Shown: positions 1-8,018 of the stretch, piece after piece | How the letters are laid out: each line of letters starts with the position of its first letter | Position numbering within the stretch: position 1 is the stretch's first letter | The notes under the pieces: generated by a model | The model's database searches: none | What the model was told of the DNA's origin: nothing | Seen by the model: only the letters and a program-made list of their open reading frames with translations | Program-made: the position numbers and the translations under genes | Assembly (NCBI GenBank): GCA_016800925.1 | Contig: JABCPU010000983.1 | Location: forward strand, 1 to 19,436 | Direction of reading: 5' to 3' | Origin: Suillus spraguei | Taxonomy: Eukaryota > Basidiomycota > Agaricomycetes > Boletales > Suillaceae | DNA: 19,436 nucleotides

Positions 1-228
1 TTTATGTTCTCGGACGAAATCAGTGTCTATGAAGCAGTGGGAGGAACCACAGTCTATGAGGGCCGGAAAGTCAGATATATTGGAGAAAGACGGAAGAGAG
101 ACATATGGACACAGAGAGTTCGGATCAGGAAGAGTTACAGTGTTGAGTCGTAGTTCCGTTGCACGGGTTGGGCCAATGCGACCCTCATCCCATACGGAGT
201 CAGGAGGGTTGCGGACTAATTTTTTGCC
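1..228 (-). CDS. pol: Pol polyprotein N-terminus: retropepsin-like aspartic protease (partial)
   Basis: Minus-strand reading from 228 to the window edge is open for 76 codons and lies in the same frame as gag, separated from it only by TGA at 229-231. At about 60-22 it encodes ALIDCGSSHCFID, matching the D-[ST/C]-G active-site loop of Ty3-type retropepsins, with Cys in place of the more usual Ser/Thr. In such elements this protease releases Gag and the Pol enzymes from the polyprotein. There is no Met immediately after the gag stop, so expression would need readthrough or frameshifting. The rest of Pol is outside the window. The protease assignment is strong; the mode of expression is inferred. 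Confidence 0.8.
219..225 (-). other. Possible -1 ribosomal frameshift heptamer (A AAA AAT) at the gag/pol junction
   Basis: On the minus strand positions 225-219 read AAAAAAT, followed at once by TAG (218-216). In the frame one base ahead of the main gag frame, the codons are GCA AAA AAT TAG. This is the canonical X XXY YYZ -1 slippery form with a stop directly after it. A -1 slip there enters exactly the frame of the protease motif. That alternative frame also encodes an acidic tail just upstream (ETEPEASDEAKN), which looks more like a normal Gag C-terminus than the main frame does. Whether it is used is unknown. Confidence 0.4.
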
Positions 229-1377
229 TCATCCGAGGCTTCCGGTTCCGTTTCCGGAGTGAGCACGGTAGCGCGAAGTGGATTTGGTGCATTCCCGGGC
301 AGTGTGACCAGGTCCGCCACAGAACATACAGAGCCTTTTGTCAATATGCCTCTGACGCTCCTGGGTGGTTAGCTTTCCGTCCGCACCAACAATGCTAGGA
401 AGATCTGAAACTTTCAGGGCAGAGGAGGTTGTGGAGGATGTGGGTTTATTGAATTTGGGCATATCGGATCCGGATGAGTTGGAGTTCGTCCGGTTGGATG
501 TTGACTGCCTGGGAGGATTGGAAGAGGTGGTTCTACTCTCTCGGGTGACTTCGCCCCTCTGTTCCCAGTAACGGGCATCGATGGTCTGGGCGAGAGTCTT
601 GAACTCCGAAAGGGTAGTGGGCTTACCCATGCAACTAATCTCATCTTTGATTCGGGCCGGAAGTCCATTGTAGAATTGGTGTCGTAGGGCTCCATCTCCC
701 CATTCGCATACTTGGAAGGCAAGTCGCTGGAATTCTACAACATACTTGTTGATGCGTTGTCCGTCATGCATGTGGAGTTGTTCTAACTGCATCTCTGCGT
801 CTCCGGAGGGATCGTGTGGTCCAAAATTGGTTTGGAGCTCGAGCATGAACTCGGAGTAGTCATCCATCCAGTCCGGACGGTTGCTATATCCGTCCGAAAG
901 GAGATCCGGTTCAAACCACTCGAGAGCCATACCCTTAAGGTAGGATTGGGCCAAATTGACTTTAGCGCGTCCAGAACGGAAAGTGTTAGGTTTGCTCTGG
1001 AAGTTGAGCTCACATTGGATGAAGAATGCCCGGAGCTTGCGAGGTTCAGACCCATCGAAGGTATCTGGCTCACAGATTTTGACTTTGCTATCATCCAAGG
1101 TGGGGGTGCAACGGCTACTGCGAGCGAGGTGATTAATGGCTACGGATAGTTGGGCTAGGACCCGGTCCTGAGGGCTCAGGTGGATTTTATCTTCTTCGTC
1201 ATCCAGGTCCTCATTGTCCGGATCATCACCTTCATCATCTGGTGGGTTACTGCGCAGTTCATCATCAAAGCGAATGGTCGGGCGCGAATTGGAGTCTGGG
1301 TTATCCGGGTTCCGAGTTGGTGTTATCGGATCCGGTCTGGCTTGACGAGCGGAAATACTTTGACCTATGTTGCTCAT
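229..1377 (-). CDS. gag: Retrotransposon Gag (Ty3/gypsy capsid-nucleocapsid)
   Basis: This 382-codon minus-strand frame contains a retrotransposon Gag capsid domain (about residues 80-265; landmarks FDGSEPRKLRAFF and YLKGMALEWFEP). A Ser/Thr/Asn-rich linker follows, then one CCHC zinc knuckle, CMFCGGPGHTAREC, near residues 350-363. Gag packages the element RNA into virus-like particles. The first in-frame Met is at 1377, but the frame is open back to about 1512. A better N-terminus starts at ATG 1492-1490 (MPPRKT, typical of fungal gypsy Gags) in a neighbouring frame. A 1-nt excess in the A5 run at 1469-1473 would join the two. A similar excess near 283-285 would switch the C-terminus to the acidic tail ending at TAG 216-218. 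The copy, or its sequence, therefore appears to carry two small indels. Confidence 0.88.
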   Translation of the reverse strand: MSNIGQSISARQARPDPITPTRNPDNPDSNSRPTIRFDDELRSNPPDDEGDDPDNEDLDDEEDKIHLSPQDRVLAQLSVAINHLARSSRCTPTLDDSKVKICEPDTFDGSEPRKLRAFFIQCELNFQSKPNTFRSGRAKVNLAQSYLKGMALEWFEPDLLSDGYSNRPDWMDDYSEFMLELQTNFGPHDPSGDAEMQLEQLHMHDGQRINKYVVEFQRLAFQVCEWGDGALRHQFYNGLPARIKDEISCMGKPTTLSEFKTLAQTIDARYWEQRGEVTRESRTTSSNPPRQSTSNRTNSNSSGSDMPKFNKPTSSTTSSALKVSDLPSIVGADGKLTTQERQRHIDKRLCMFCGGPGHTARECTKSTSRYRAHSGNGTGSLG

Positions 1378-2260
1378 GCTTGCGCGGCGTTGAGAGAAAC
1401 TGGTGAATGTTTGGACAATGGGTGTGGGATCTCGTTGGATCGGACCAAGTCCGGCTCCTCGGAGAGTGTTTTTGAGTTTTACGGGGAGGCATGATATGGA
1501 ATGGTTTAAAAGTTACTCGGAAAGGTTTGAGTTCGAATATACTGTTAAGACCGTACTCAAAGGTAGAGAGATCCAAAGGGCTTTGGCCTCAGTTCGTGCA
1601 CTGTGCCCCTTTCTCGAGTAATGCCCCTTATTTCAGAGAGAAGTTATTCGTCCGAAGATCCAAAAAGAGTTGCGTGACGGATCCAGGCGTCCAAAGGTAT
1701 CGGATATGATACGTCCAAAGGTTATTCGGAACGTAAGGATAGAATAAAGATTAAGGCTAGCTTCAGAACGAGTTCCTAACTAGAAACTAACGGAGGTAGA
1801 CTATCCGAAGATAGAGTTGGAGATATAGACTATAGGAATCAATCCTAAGTCTCGGAAGGTGACTTTAGAGCAGAGAGTGGCTCAAGTCCGGAAGAAGTGG
1901 AATGAGCAGAATCTAAGATGATATTCGAACTAAGGTTCTACGGAGATCTACAAGTGGTTTATATACTGTAAGTATCTAAGACGGATAATCAACAAGTCCG
2001 GGACCGAGGGCTATGTACGAAGTGTAACGGAAGTCTATTAGTTAATGCACAGCGGATCAGTAAGCATGAATCGGAAATGAACACAGGAAACGGATCAGTG
2101 ACACAGGACGGAAATATAAACAGCCGGAATACCGGAAACAGGAGGAATGACGAAAGGAGATAGACGCAGATATACACAAGGGAGTTAAGGTGCGAGAAGT
2201 GAGCACATTCGGATGGGTGGTACAGACAGGATCTGTGGACCGGACGGAAATGGAATCGAT

Positions 2261-2300
2261 CAGATCTGATCGGATATGGTCAGATATGGTCGGATCTGGG
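2261..2300. repeat. Four degenerate 10-bp tandem repeats
   Basis: Plus-strand decamers CAGATCTGAT, CGGATATGGT, CAGATATGGT and CGGATCTGGG follow each other without a gap, within the R/U5 or leader part of the retrotransposon. The CGGA tetramer they share is also unusually frequent through about 1640-2300. Confidence 0.6.
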
Positions 2301-2378
2301 ATTAGAAATATGGTATATGACAAATCCAGGTAAAACCCAGTAAGATTAAAGTAAAGAATCTACTACAAGTACACTGTG

Positions 2379-2386
2379 CTTATATA
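2379..2386 (-). promoter_or_regulatory. LTR TATA box
   Basis: The minus strand reads CCTATATAAGCAC here, a good TATA element inside the presumed LTR and upstream of gag. It would place the U3/R border about 25-35 bases further along, near 2350. Assignment rests on motif and position only. Confidence 0.5.
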
Positions 2387-2542
2387 GGTACATATGTGCG
2401 CACAGACCAGGTAACCATGAGAATATAAGTATGTATCCTAATGAGGAAGGCATGTATCGTACAAGCGTGTTGAAATGCATGAGTAAGAGATGAAAGCATG
2501 TGTTTAGTGTATGCATATGTTAAACCGGCTGAGTCCGAGAAT

Positions 2543-2667
2543 GGAGTCATGGGGAGTCATGACATCACATGATATGATGTATTGACGATGTACTAGTTGA
2601 ATCATACAGTCATGTGATGTCTGATGGAAGTGGAAGTGTCTGAGCAATAAGCTCCATATCATGTGAT
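2543..2667. repeat. Repeated palindromic motifs in the presumed U3
   Basis: GGAGTCAT occurs twice, 10 bp apart (2543 and 2553). A palindrome-like motif ATCACATGAT/ATCATGTGAT occurs at 2564-2573 and, in the opposite orientation, at 2610-2618 (9 of 10 bases) and 2658-2667. Positioned upstream of the LTR TATA box, these could be transcription-factor sites of the element. No factor can be named with confidence. Confidence 0.45.
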
Positions 2668-2715
2668 ATACGAGAATAGAAAGGACAATGAATAGGGGCA
2701 CGTATGACTGTAACA

Positions 2716-3008
2716 CTATCCCTTTGCGTAGGCAGAAGGCGGTGAAACAGTTGCAGAGTGAGGGTCTAGAGGACAAGCAACTACTCAATATCTTAAATAA
2801 ATTTCAGGCTGACATTGCCATTGTTGACATTTATCTCGCTATTGAGAAAGATAGTCTTCGGCAGTTGTTTTTAGAGCAGCATTCAAAGTGGCATCACATT
2901 CATATCCTTGTTGTGTCGCATTTCTTGTATTGTACTTATAACAAACCAATATCATTGTTTCTATGGATCATAATCATCGATGAGAGTCTGATCTTGCTCA
3001 TCGTTTGA
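2716..3008 (+). pseudogene. Fragment of probable Harbinger accessory (Myb/SANT-like) protein, C-terminal part
   Basis: The plus-strand frame is open through the LTR junction to TGA at 3006-3008. The protein-like part is about 2728-2880 and includes AVKQLQSEGLEDKQLLNILN and YLAIEKDSLRQLFLEQ. That pattern (EGL-D, then a conserved Tyr, then Arg and FL) resembles the tail of basidiomycete Myb/SANT-like proteins found with Harbinger elements. This is recognition by pattern, not an alignment. The sequence after about 2890 looks non-coding. The N-terminal DNA-binding part is missing because the LTR of the gypsy element abuts it, and the Met at 2688 belongs to the LTR. It is not expected to be functional. 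Confidence 0.4.
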
Positions 3009-3155
3009 TGGTGATACTTTGGATCATAATCATCGATGAGAGTCCAATCTTGCTCATCATTTGATGGTGATACTTTGGATCATGATCATCGATGAGAGTC
3101 TGATCTTGCTTGCCAGATGATCTGACAACAATGTCATCATTTGATGGAGATACTT
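2965..3155. repeat. 56-bp tandem repeat, three copies
   Basis: The unit starting GGATCATAATCATCGATGAG is seen at 2965, 3021 and 3077, giving a period of exactly 56 bp. The first two copies differ at only a few positions. The third keeps its start (3077-3110) and end (about 3133-3155) but has a divergent interior and extra bases. Each unit holds the palindrome TCATCGATGA. The array lies between the two convergent ORFs of the Harbinger element, next to the 3' end of the transposase. Confidence 0.85.
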
Positions 3156-3175
3156 TGAGTCAGGTACTAATGCAA

Positions 3176-4666
3176 CTATGGTACTAGTGGTTCTATGATT
3201 GCCTGCTCCCCCCTCCGAATCCTTTTTCTGTTGTACTCCTCCCACATCTCACTAGCAATCTGGTCATGATGGAGGCTTGCACGAGTATGTGCGTGCTCAG
3301 TAGGAGGACCATTAGCAAGGCCTCCAGTATCAGTCTGAAAGTGCTCATCTAACACGTCACGATAGTCCATCATGTCGTTTGGATCATGAATTCAGATAAC
3401 ATTGTGCACAAGACACAAGGCAGGAGGGATATGTGCTTGTATGCCCATATTATACTCTGGCGGGAGGAGGAGGATATGAAATTGGCGCTTGATAACACCA
3501 AAAATACACTCAACAACATTTCAAAGCATTGCATGACGCAAATTGAATAATTCTTGGTGATTGCGAGGCCTATGTAACAACATGAACATAAGTATGGATG
3601 GTACTAGCAGAATACATCATACAAAGTATTAGCACGACCCCACTCTGCAAGATGATAACGCACGCCCCGAAATGGGACCAATAGCTCATTGCATGAGCCA
3701 AAGCCAGCGTCTGCAAGATAATACTTTCCCTCTGGGATATTGAAATCGGTAGTACAAGCATAATGATAGAGACAGGCATCTGCAGCTGACCCCTCCCAAT
3801 CGCTCAACATGTAGGTAAAGGATAGATTGAATGAACATGCTGCAAGGCAGTTTTGAGTGAAGTTACCCTTGCGGTCCCAAGCGGCATGCCGATCCTCCCC
3901 AAAAGGATGGCATGCAATATGTGTACCATCAATAGCCCCAATAGCATCAACAAAGAATGGGAAGAACTTCAGGTTTTGGGTGATTTCGGGGGCAGGAGGC
4001 TATCTACATTGGGCAGGTGGACATATGTCGTATATATCAGTGGGGAGGAGAATGCAAAAAGAACCCGTTTGAAATACCTGAAAAAATGTCAGGCTCAATA
4101 CCAGGACAGAACAACATACATACGTACTTTGAGATTGTTTCATTTGATCGCTGAAAGCGTTCACCAAGGTGGCGAATTGAGAGACCCATGACAGACACAT
4201 AAAGAAATATAGCAAGCTGCTCTTCTAGCAGTACATGCCTGGAATCTCTGCATCCTCCTTGCCGAAGGAGGTTGATAAGGACATAGAAAATGTGCTTGTG
4301 GACCCCAAGCTCGCATTTGATGTGCTCGGGGTGTCCAGTGAGAAGTTCTGTGACCCATGCAGTCCCCGACAAAGCAGAGGTATGATACGGCTCTTTGTTG
4401 TAGTAGGTGTGTGAGTAAGCTTCAATCATGGTAGTCGTTACATCGATGACGGCGAGGACAGTGCACATAGTATGCATGGCAACCTGCATGATCCATGTTA
4501 GGTATCTCTTATCACTCTCCTCTGCATCACCAGGCCCATCCTCCATATCCTCCACCTCAACAGGATCATAATTGTTTACGAGAGTGTCTGTATCGCAATC
4601 AGGATCGTCAGGCATTGTATTGATGATAAGGACAAGGCCATGGTCAAAGCGTGACAAGACGTTCAA
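3176..4666 (-). pseudogene. PIF/Harbinger (HARBI1-like) DDE transposase, disrupted
   Basis: Exon A (4666, or more likely Met at 4615, to 4128) encodes the N-terminal helical region including KYFKR across the first intron (4078-4127, GTACGT...CAG). Exon B (4077-3623) carries AIDGTHIACHPFGEDR with the first catalytic Asp, then DWEGSAADACLYHYA with the second Asp and KYYLADAGFG. Intron 2 is 3570-3622. Exon C (3569-3176) carries VVECIFGVIKRQF with the catalytic Glu. The order and spacing fit Harbinger transposases, which cut and paste elements with TWA-type target sites. Defects are a 1-nt shortfall in the CC run at 3998-3999 and in-frame TGA codons at 3521-3523 and 3392-3394. Both TGAs sit where relatives usually have Arg, so CGA to TGA is likely. 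All three acidic residues persist, implying recent decay. Confidence 0.85.
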
Positions 4667-4670
4667 GCTC

Positions 4671-5984
4671 CGAAGATTACCAAAGCAAATACAGATTCTA
4701 AACTTGCGTAAATAATGGTGGCCGAACAGACTCTAAGCACTTCAGGGATCGGCATGCCACCACGCCAGCAGTACATCGAGTCTCCCCAAGCTAAAAGCTC
4801 ACATACCGTGTACCTGTACCGGTACATACACTGTGCTACTAGTGCAAAGTCACGGTCCGCCTATCCAGTGGTCTGTACCAGACGTTCACAATTTATTTAT
4901 GCGCTACACATGCCACCATTCAATTTTCAACATTCAACCTCCCATTCTTGACTGACGCCAACTGGCTTATATGTCTGTGCGCCCATGAAAAGCATGATTC
5001 CTATGTATATATGCTACAAGACGACCACATTATATAACGAAAGTCAATAACCCATAGTACGAGAGGTAAGTCATGAGTTGTCCTCGAGGATGAGAAGCAA
5101 GAGCTTGCACCCTACTAACGTTCCAGCGACATTGCCTATCGACCTTCATGTTCAGTACACTGCTTTCCTTCATTAAATGTAGTTTTTTTTGGTTTGCTTT
5201 TGGTTCTTCTCACTTTTGAACATCAGAATCTTTCTCACGGGTTTTGTCAAAGTCAATTCTTGAATTTTTGCCCGGCACGGACCTTCAAGCTTCAGCTTCA
5301 TAGACGAGCGGCCTTTTTCAACTGACCGTCTACTATGTACTTATTTTGACCCTCACTTATTGCACCAAGAAAACTTAAGAATAAATAAGGTAAGGAACCG
5401 GATGTTTTACTGATTCCATGGTGATGCGGGAGTACCTGTCACGAACTACGGCTATCCGGGACTACATAGTGCCGCAAAAGGGCCAGACTTCTACATAGAC
5501 TCGAATGCAAGAAACACTGGTGAATTGGCAAAGATTTTAGTTCTCTCGCTCATTAAAGGGCTCAACTGGCGTATCTCGGAGCTGCAGAATTTAAATGGAG
5601 TACATGATGTACATACAACAGCAGATAGCGCGATAAATAGCATAGATAATATCTCACCAGAGTCACCAGTGCGAAGCCCCCGTCGAATGAGGTCGATTCT
5701 TGATATATCAATCTGTGAACTGATATTAAAATGGCACAAGCACTCCGTTCGCATTTGAACTGAATTATGATAAGAGATGTCTTTACACTTCACTGTTGTA
5801 TCTTCCTCTTCCTCTCTTGCAAATAGCATTTGAATGTCTTGCCGAAATCTTGAAAATGCAGTGTATAGCTGTTCGTATGAGAACGAATATGCACACAGGC
5901 CAAGGCACGGCTTTTTCCATCGTGAGCTTGTTTTCGGCCGACATACATACCAGTGGCACAGATTGCACCGATTTTAAATTCCAA
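4671..5984. other. Intergenic / unassigned DNA
   Basis: There is no recognisable gene. It holds a perfect palindrome TGTACCGGTACA at 4815-4826, a T8 run near 5186 and overlapping open frames at 5491-5829 (both strands) with no family resemblance. The right terminus of the Harbinger element is expected at the left of this stretch but could not be located. Confidence 0.5.
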
Positions 5985-6294
5985 TCAATGGGGAGGCGTG
6001 TTTGGCTGAGTCAACATCGTAAGGTAGTCTGGAGTTTGTTCACGTGTATCTGGTGGAGCCCGCTCCGCTTCCTTGACTGTCCAAACTGAATTACGATTCT
6101 GTCCCGTTTCTCAGTATTGTCAGCTTGCTTTCATGCTCACCATAATATCCAGGTGGTGCATCCAACATAATGTCGTTGAATTTGTTTATAAATAGTTTCG
6201 TGGAGATAGGAATGCGCGCTGAAGGCAAGCCGTGGAGCTTGGAGAATGTGAGGAGGAAAGAGGAAGTCGACAGTATCGTTAATGTTAGAGGCAT
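5985..6294 (-). CDS. Candidate small secreted protein, two exons, unrecognised
   Basis: Minus-strand ATG at 6294 opens with a hydrophobic, signal-peptide-like start (MPLTLTILSTSSFLLTFSK). Exon 1 runs to 6141, then a 55-nt intron (6140-6086, GTGAGC donor, GCTGAC branch-like site, CAG acceptor). Exon 2 (6085-5985) ends at TGA. The spliced product would be about 84 residues, with a Pro/Thr-rich C-terminal part (PPDTREQTPDYLTMLTQPN) and no cysteines that I can see. The support is only the convincing intron and the 34 open codons after it in the shifted frame. I know no homologue and see no TATA box at a useful distance. It could equally be a chance arrangement. Confidence 0.25.
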
Positions 6295-7447
6295 GACGGA
6301 GAGATTGATAGATCCCTAAGTAGTCTTCCCCTGATGTATTGACAAATGTAGAAAGAAAAACATACTATGAACTTGAGACCTTCTAGACGTGACCCCGGTC
6401 GACGTCACCACGGCGCTGTGTCACGTCAATGAGCTCGTACCTATCCCGATGCACTCCGATTTCTTTTTCACGCAACAGACATGAAAATCGAGAGCGCTCA
6501 ACTGTGTGTGGTTCTTTGGGCAAGTGGCGCTGCGGACGTGGCGGGGCACTTGGAGTCTTGGACTTCAACAATCGTAGGCATACCGCCCGGACTCGGAGGT
6601 TGAGCACGCACGTGACTCTGAGGTAGATGCGAATTGCTTCCGCGGGATCAAACGTTTCCGTCCTTATATAGACACTAGTTAGTAGTATATGCGTAGAATA
6701 CCGGGCCAGTCTTCCAACTCAGGTCCAGGATTTATTCCATGTGCAGTCTCGCGCTGACCAGGGCTCAAATGGCGTGGAAAGATGGGAAGTGCATTGGCAT
6801 CTGATACTTAAATTTGCCACATGTCGACACGTTGTCACGTCTGGGGCACTGTTAACGACTTGAATAGCGCTCATAATCGTTAGTTCGTTAGGCATTTGAC
6901 ATTATCGCTGCCGCTGTCGTTACTAGGGTAGAAGGAGAGAAAGTTGGACTTGATGGTTTTCGAATTCAGTACTTGCATGCAATAGAACGCGATGTATTTC
7001 TACACGGGCCACAGGATTCCGCTGTGCGAAACTTGTAAATTCTGTAAAATACTACACGAGATATTCTTGTGTTGGCGTATTTTCAGAAAGTTCATGGGAA
7101 GCATCAAAGACTCCAAGATTTCCCTTCGGCCGGAGTTGTGCTGTGCCCACTAATTAAATTGATGAGGCCCTTTACAGCTGTGTGCGAAACTAGTGGTAGT
7201 GGTAAATCCGCGGTGACAAAAAAGGAAATACGTAGAACAACGCCCTCATACACTGACGCGTCAGGCCTGGATGTTCGCAGGCATTTTGGACAACATTGGC
7301 CACACCAGCTAGCTTGCCCTGTCATGTAAATGCTATGATGGTTAATCGAAGGATCTCAAAGATTCCGCACAAGTTCGACTGTGTATGGGAATTGAAAGAT
7401 ATCCGAGTCTGTCGTAAATCATTTGGTGAAGTTAGTAAGAGGAGTTC
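6295..7447. other. Intergenic / unassigned DNA
   Basis: Apart from the ACGT-core cluster and a TATA-like site at 6665, nothing assignable is seen. Short overlapping frames on both strands at 6383-6626 lie in a locally GC-rich patch, and others at 7069-7329 have no family features. Confidence 0.5.
6386..6428. promoter_or_regulatory. Cluster of ACGT-core (bZIP-like) sites
   Basis: GACGTGAC (6386-6393), GACGTCAC (6401-6408) and TCACGTCA (6421-6428) occur within 43 bp, and a CACGTG box lies about 180 bp further on (near 6608). ACGT-core elements are typical bZIP targets in fungi. A TATA-like TATATA at 6665-6670 follows on the plus strand, but no convincing gene starts downstream, so the target of such a promoter is unknown. 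Confidence 0.3.
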
Positions 7448-7797
7448 CTACCACTGGCGACGGATCTTTGAGGAGTCTGGTACTGCAACATTGTCCCCCT
7501 CTCCTGCCAGTAAACCACTCACGGGAAGTACTCGAACATCATGATTAATCATACGAGCCCTGCTGACGGCTGTCGAAGATATCTTCGCTGAGAACTCCAA
7601 TCTTCTCCTTGACGAAGTGTGGGCGTGGCTCGCGATTTGGCACGGTATTATTGTCAGCACTTCCAACCTGTCATAATCTCAAAGATGTTGGTCTCACTCG
7701 AAAAATCCTTCAAAAACTTCTGAACGTCCGAGTCGGATGAGGTCTGTCGTCGAAGAGGAATTTCAAAGTTCGTCTGCACAATGACTTTGTCGGACAT
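7448..7797 (-). CDS. Unrecognised spliced ORF candidate
   Basis: ATG at 7797-7795 begins a frame reading MSDKVIVQTNFEIPLRRQTS with a charged, protein-like composition for about 43 codons. It can be joined through an 80-nt intron (7667-7588, GTTGGA...CTCAG, with a GCTGAC branch-like site) to a second exon (7587-7448) ending at TAG. The result would be an 89-residue protein. All three minus-strand frames are open over much of 7560-7680, so the splice choice is not unique, and a further GTGAGT donor lies inside the second exon. No domain is recognised. It may be a remnant of a larger gene or noise. Confidence 0.2.
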
Positions 7798-8018
7798 GGC
7801 TCGGAATTAATTGCCATTTATAAAGCGAACAGGAACGACCAGATGCATGCACGGCATTATACATGGGCACCAAGAGGAGATTGTGCATGGGTACATTGCC
7901 ACTGCTCAAGTAGGCGAAGGCTCGGGAATTAAATTTACCTGAAATACCATCCATGCCAGTAATTTCTACTGAGTGGTCGCTGCCATATGTGTGACTGGCT
8001 CTTCATCAGGCCTGTCAT

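Larger units (their letters stand above)
1..2715 (-). mobile_element. Ty3/gypsy LTR retrotransposon, 5' half
   Basis: On the minus strand, reading from about 2715 down, there is an LTR/leader region with a TATA box, then gag with a CCHC zinc knuckle, then a retropepsin motif at the left edge. This Gag-Protease order is that of LTR retrotransposons, and the Gag style matches the Ty3/gypsy elements common in Agaricomycetes. Reverse transcriptase, RNase H, integrase and the 3' LTR must lie left of the window. The outer end is placed at 2715 because the minus strand there reads TGTTAC, a plausible LTR start, and just beyond it the DNA changes into a fragment of another transposon. The target duplication (perhaps CTATC at 2716-2720) cannot be checked because the other end is absent. 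Confidence 0.88.
1493..2715 (-). repeat. 5' LTR plus untranslated leader (boundaries approximate)
   Basis: This stretch lies between the probable gag start and the foreign DNA at 2716 and has no convincing ORF. On the minus strand it begins TGTTAC at 2715, carries U3-like repeated motifs (2543-2667) and has a TATA box at 2379-2386. It then continues through a pyrimidine- and TCCG-rich leader. Only one LTR is in the window, so the ends cannot be confirmed by comparison. I did not find a convincing tRNA primer-binding site, so the LTR/leader border is unresolved. Confidence 0.55.
2716..4670. mobile_element. Decayed PIF/Harbinger DNA transposon, truncated on the left
   Basis: The block contains a Harbinger DDE transposase on the minus strand (3176-4666) and, convergent to it, a plus-strand fragment resembling the C-terminus of the Myb/SANT-like accessory protein that these transposons often carry. 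A 56-bp tandem repeat lies between them. The left part of the accessory ORF is lost exactly where the gypsy LTR starts, so the gypsy element probably inserted into this transposon. The terminal inverted repeats and the 3-bp target duplication expected for Harbinger were not found. The right end is somewhere beyond 4670 and not defined. Confidence 0.7.

Noticed and set aside
814..1494. Plus-strand open frames opposite gag (814-1149, 1180-1494)
   Set aside because: They are antisense shadows of the gag coding region with no family features.
1500..1620. Search for a tRNA primer-binding site after the LTR
   Set aside because: No TGG-initiated match to a tRNA 3' end was convincing, so none is annotated.
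7183..7215. P-loop-like ETSGSGKS in a plus-strand frame
   Set aside because: The required Gly/Ala at the first position of the Walker A motif is Glu, and no ATPase features follow.
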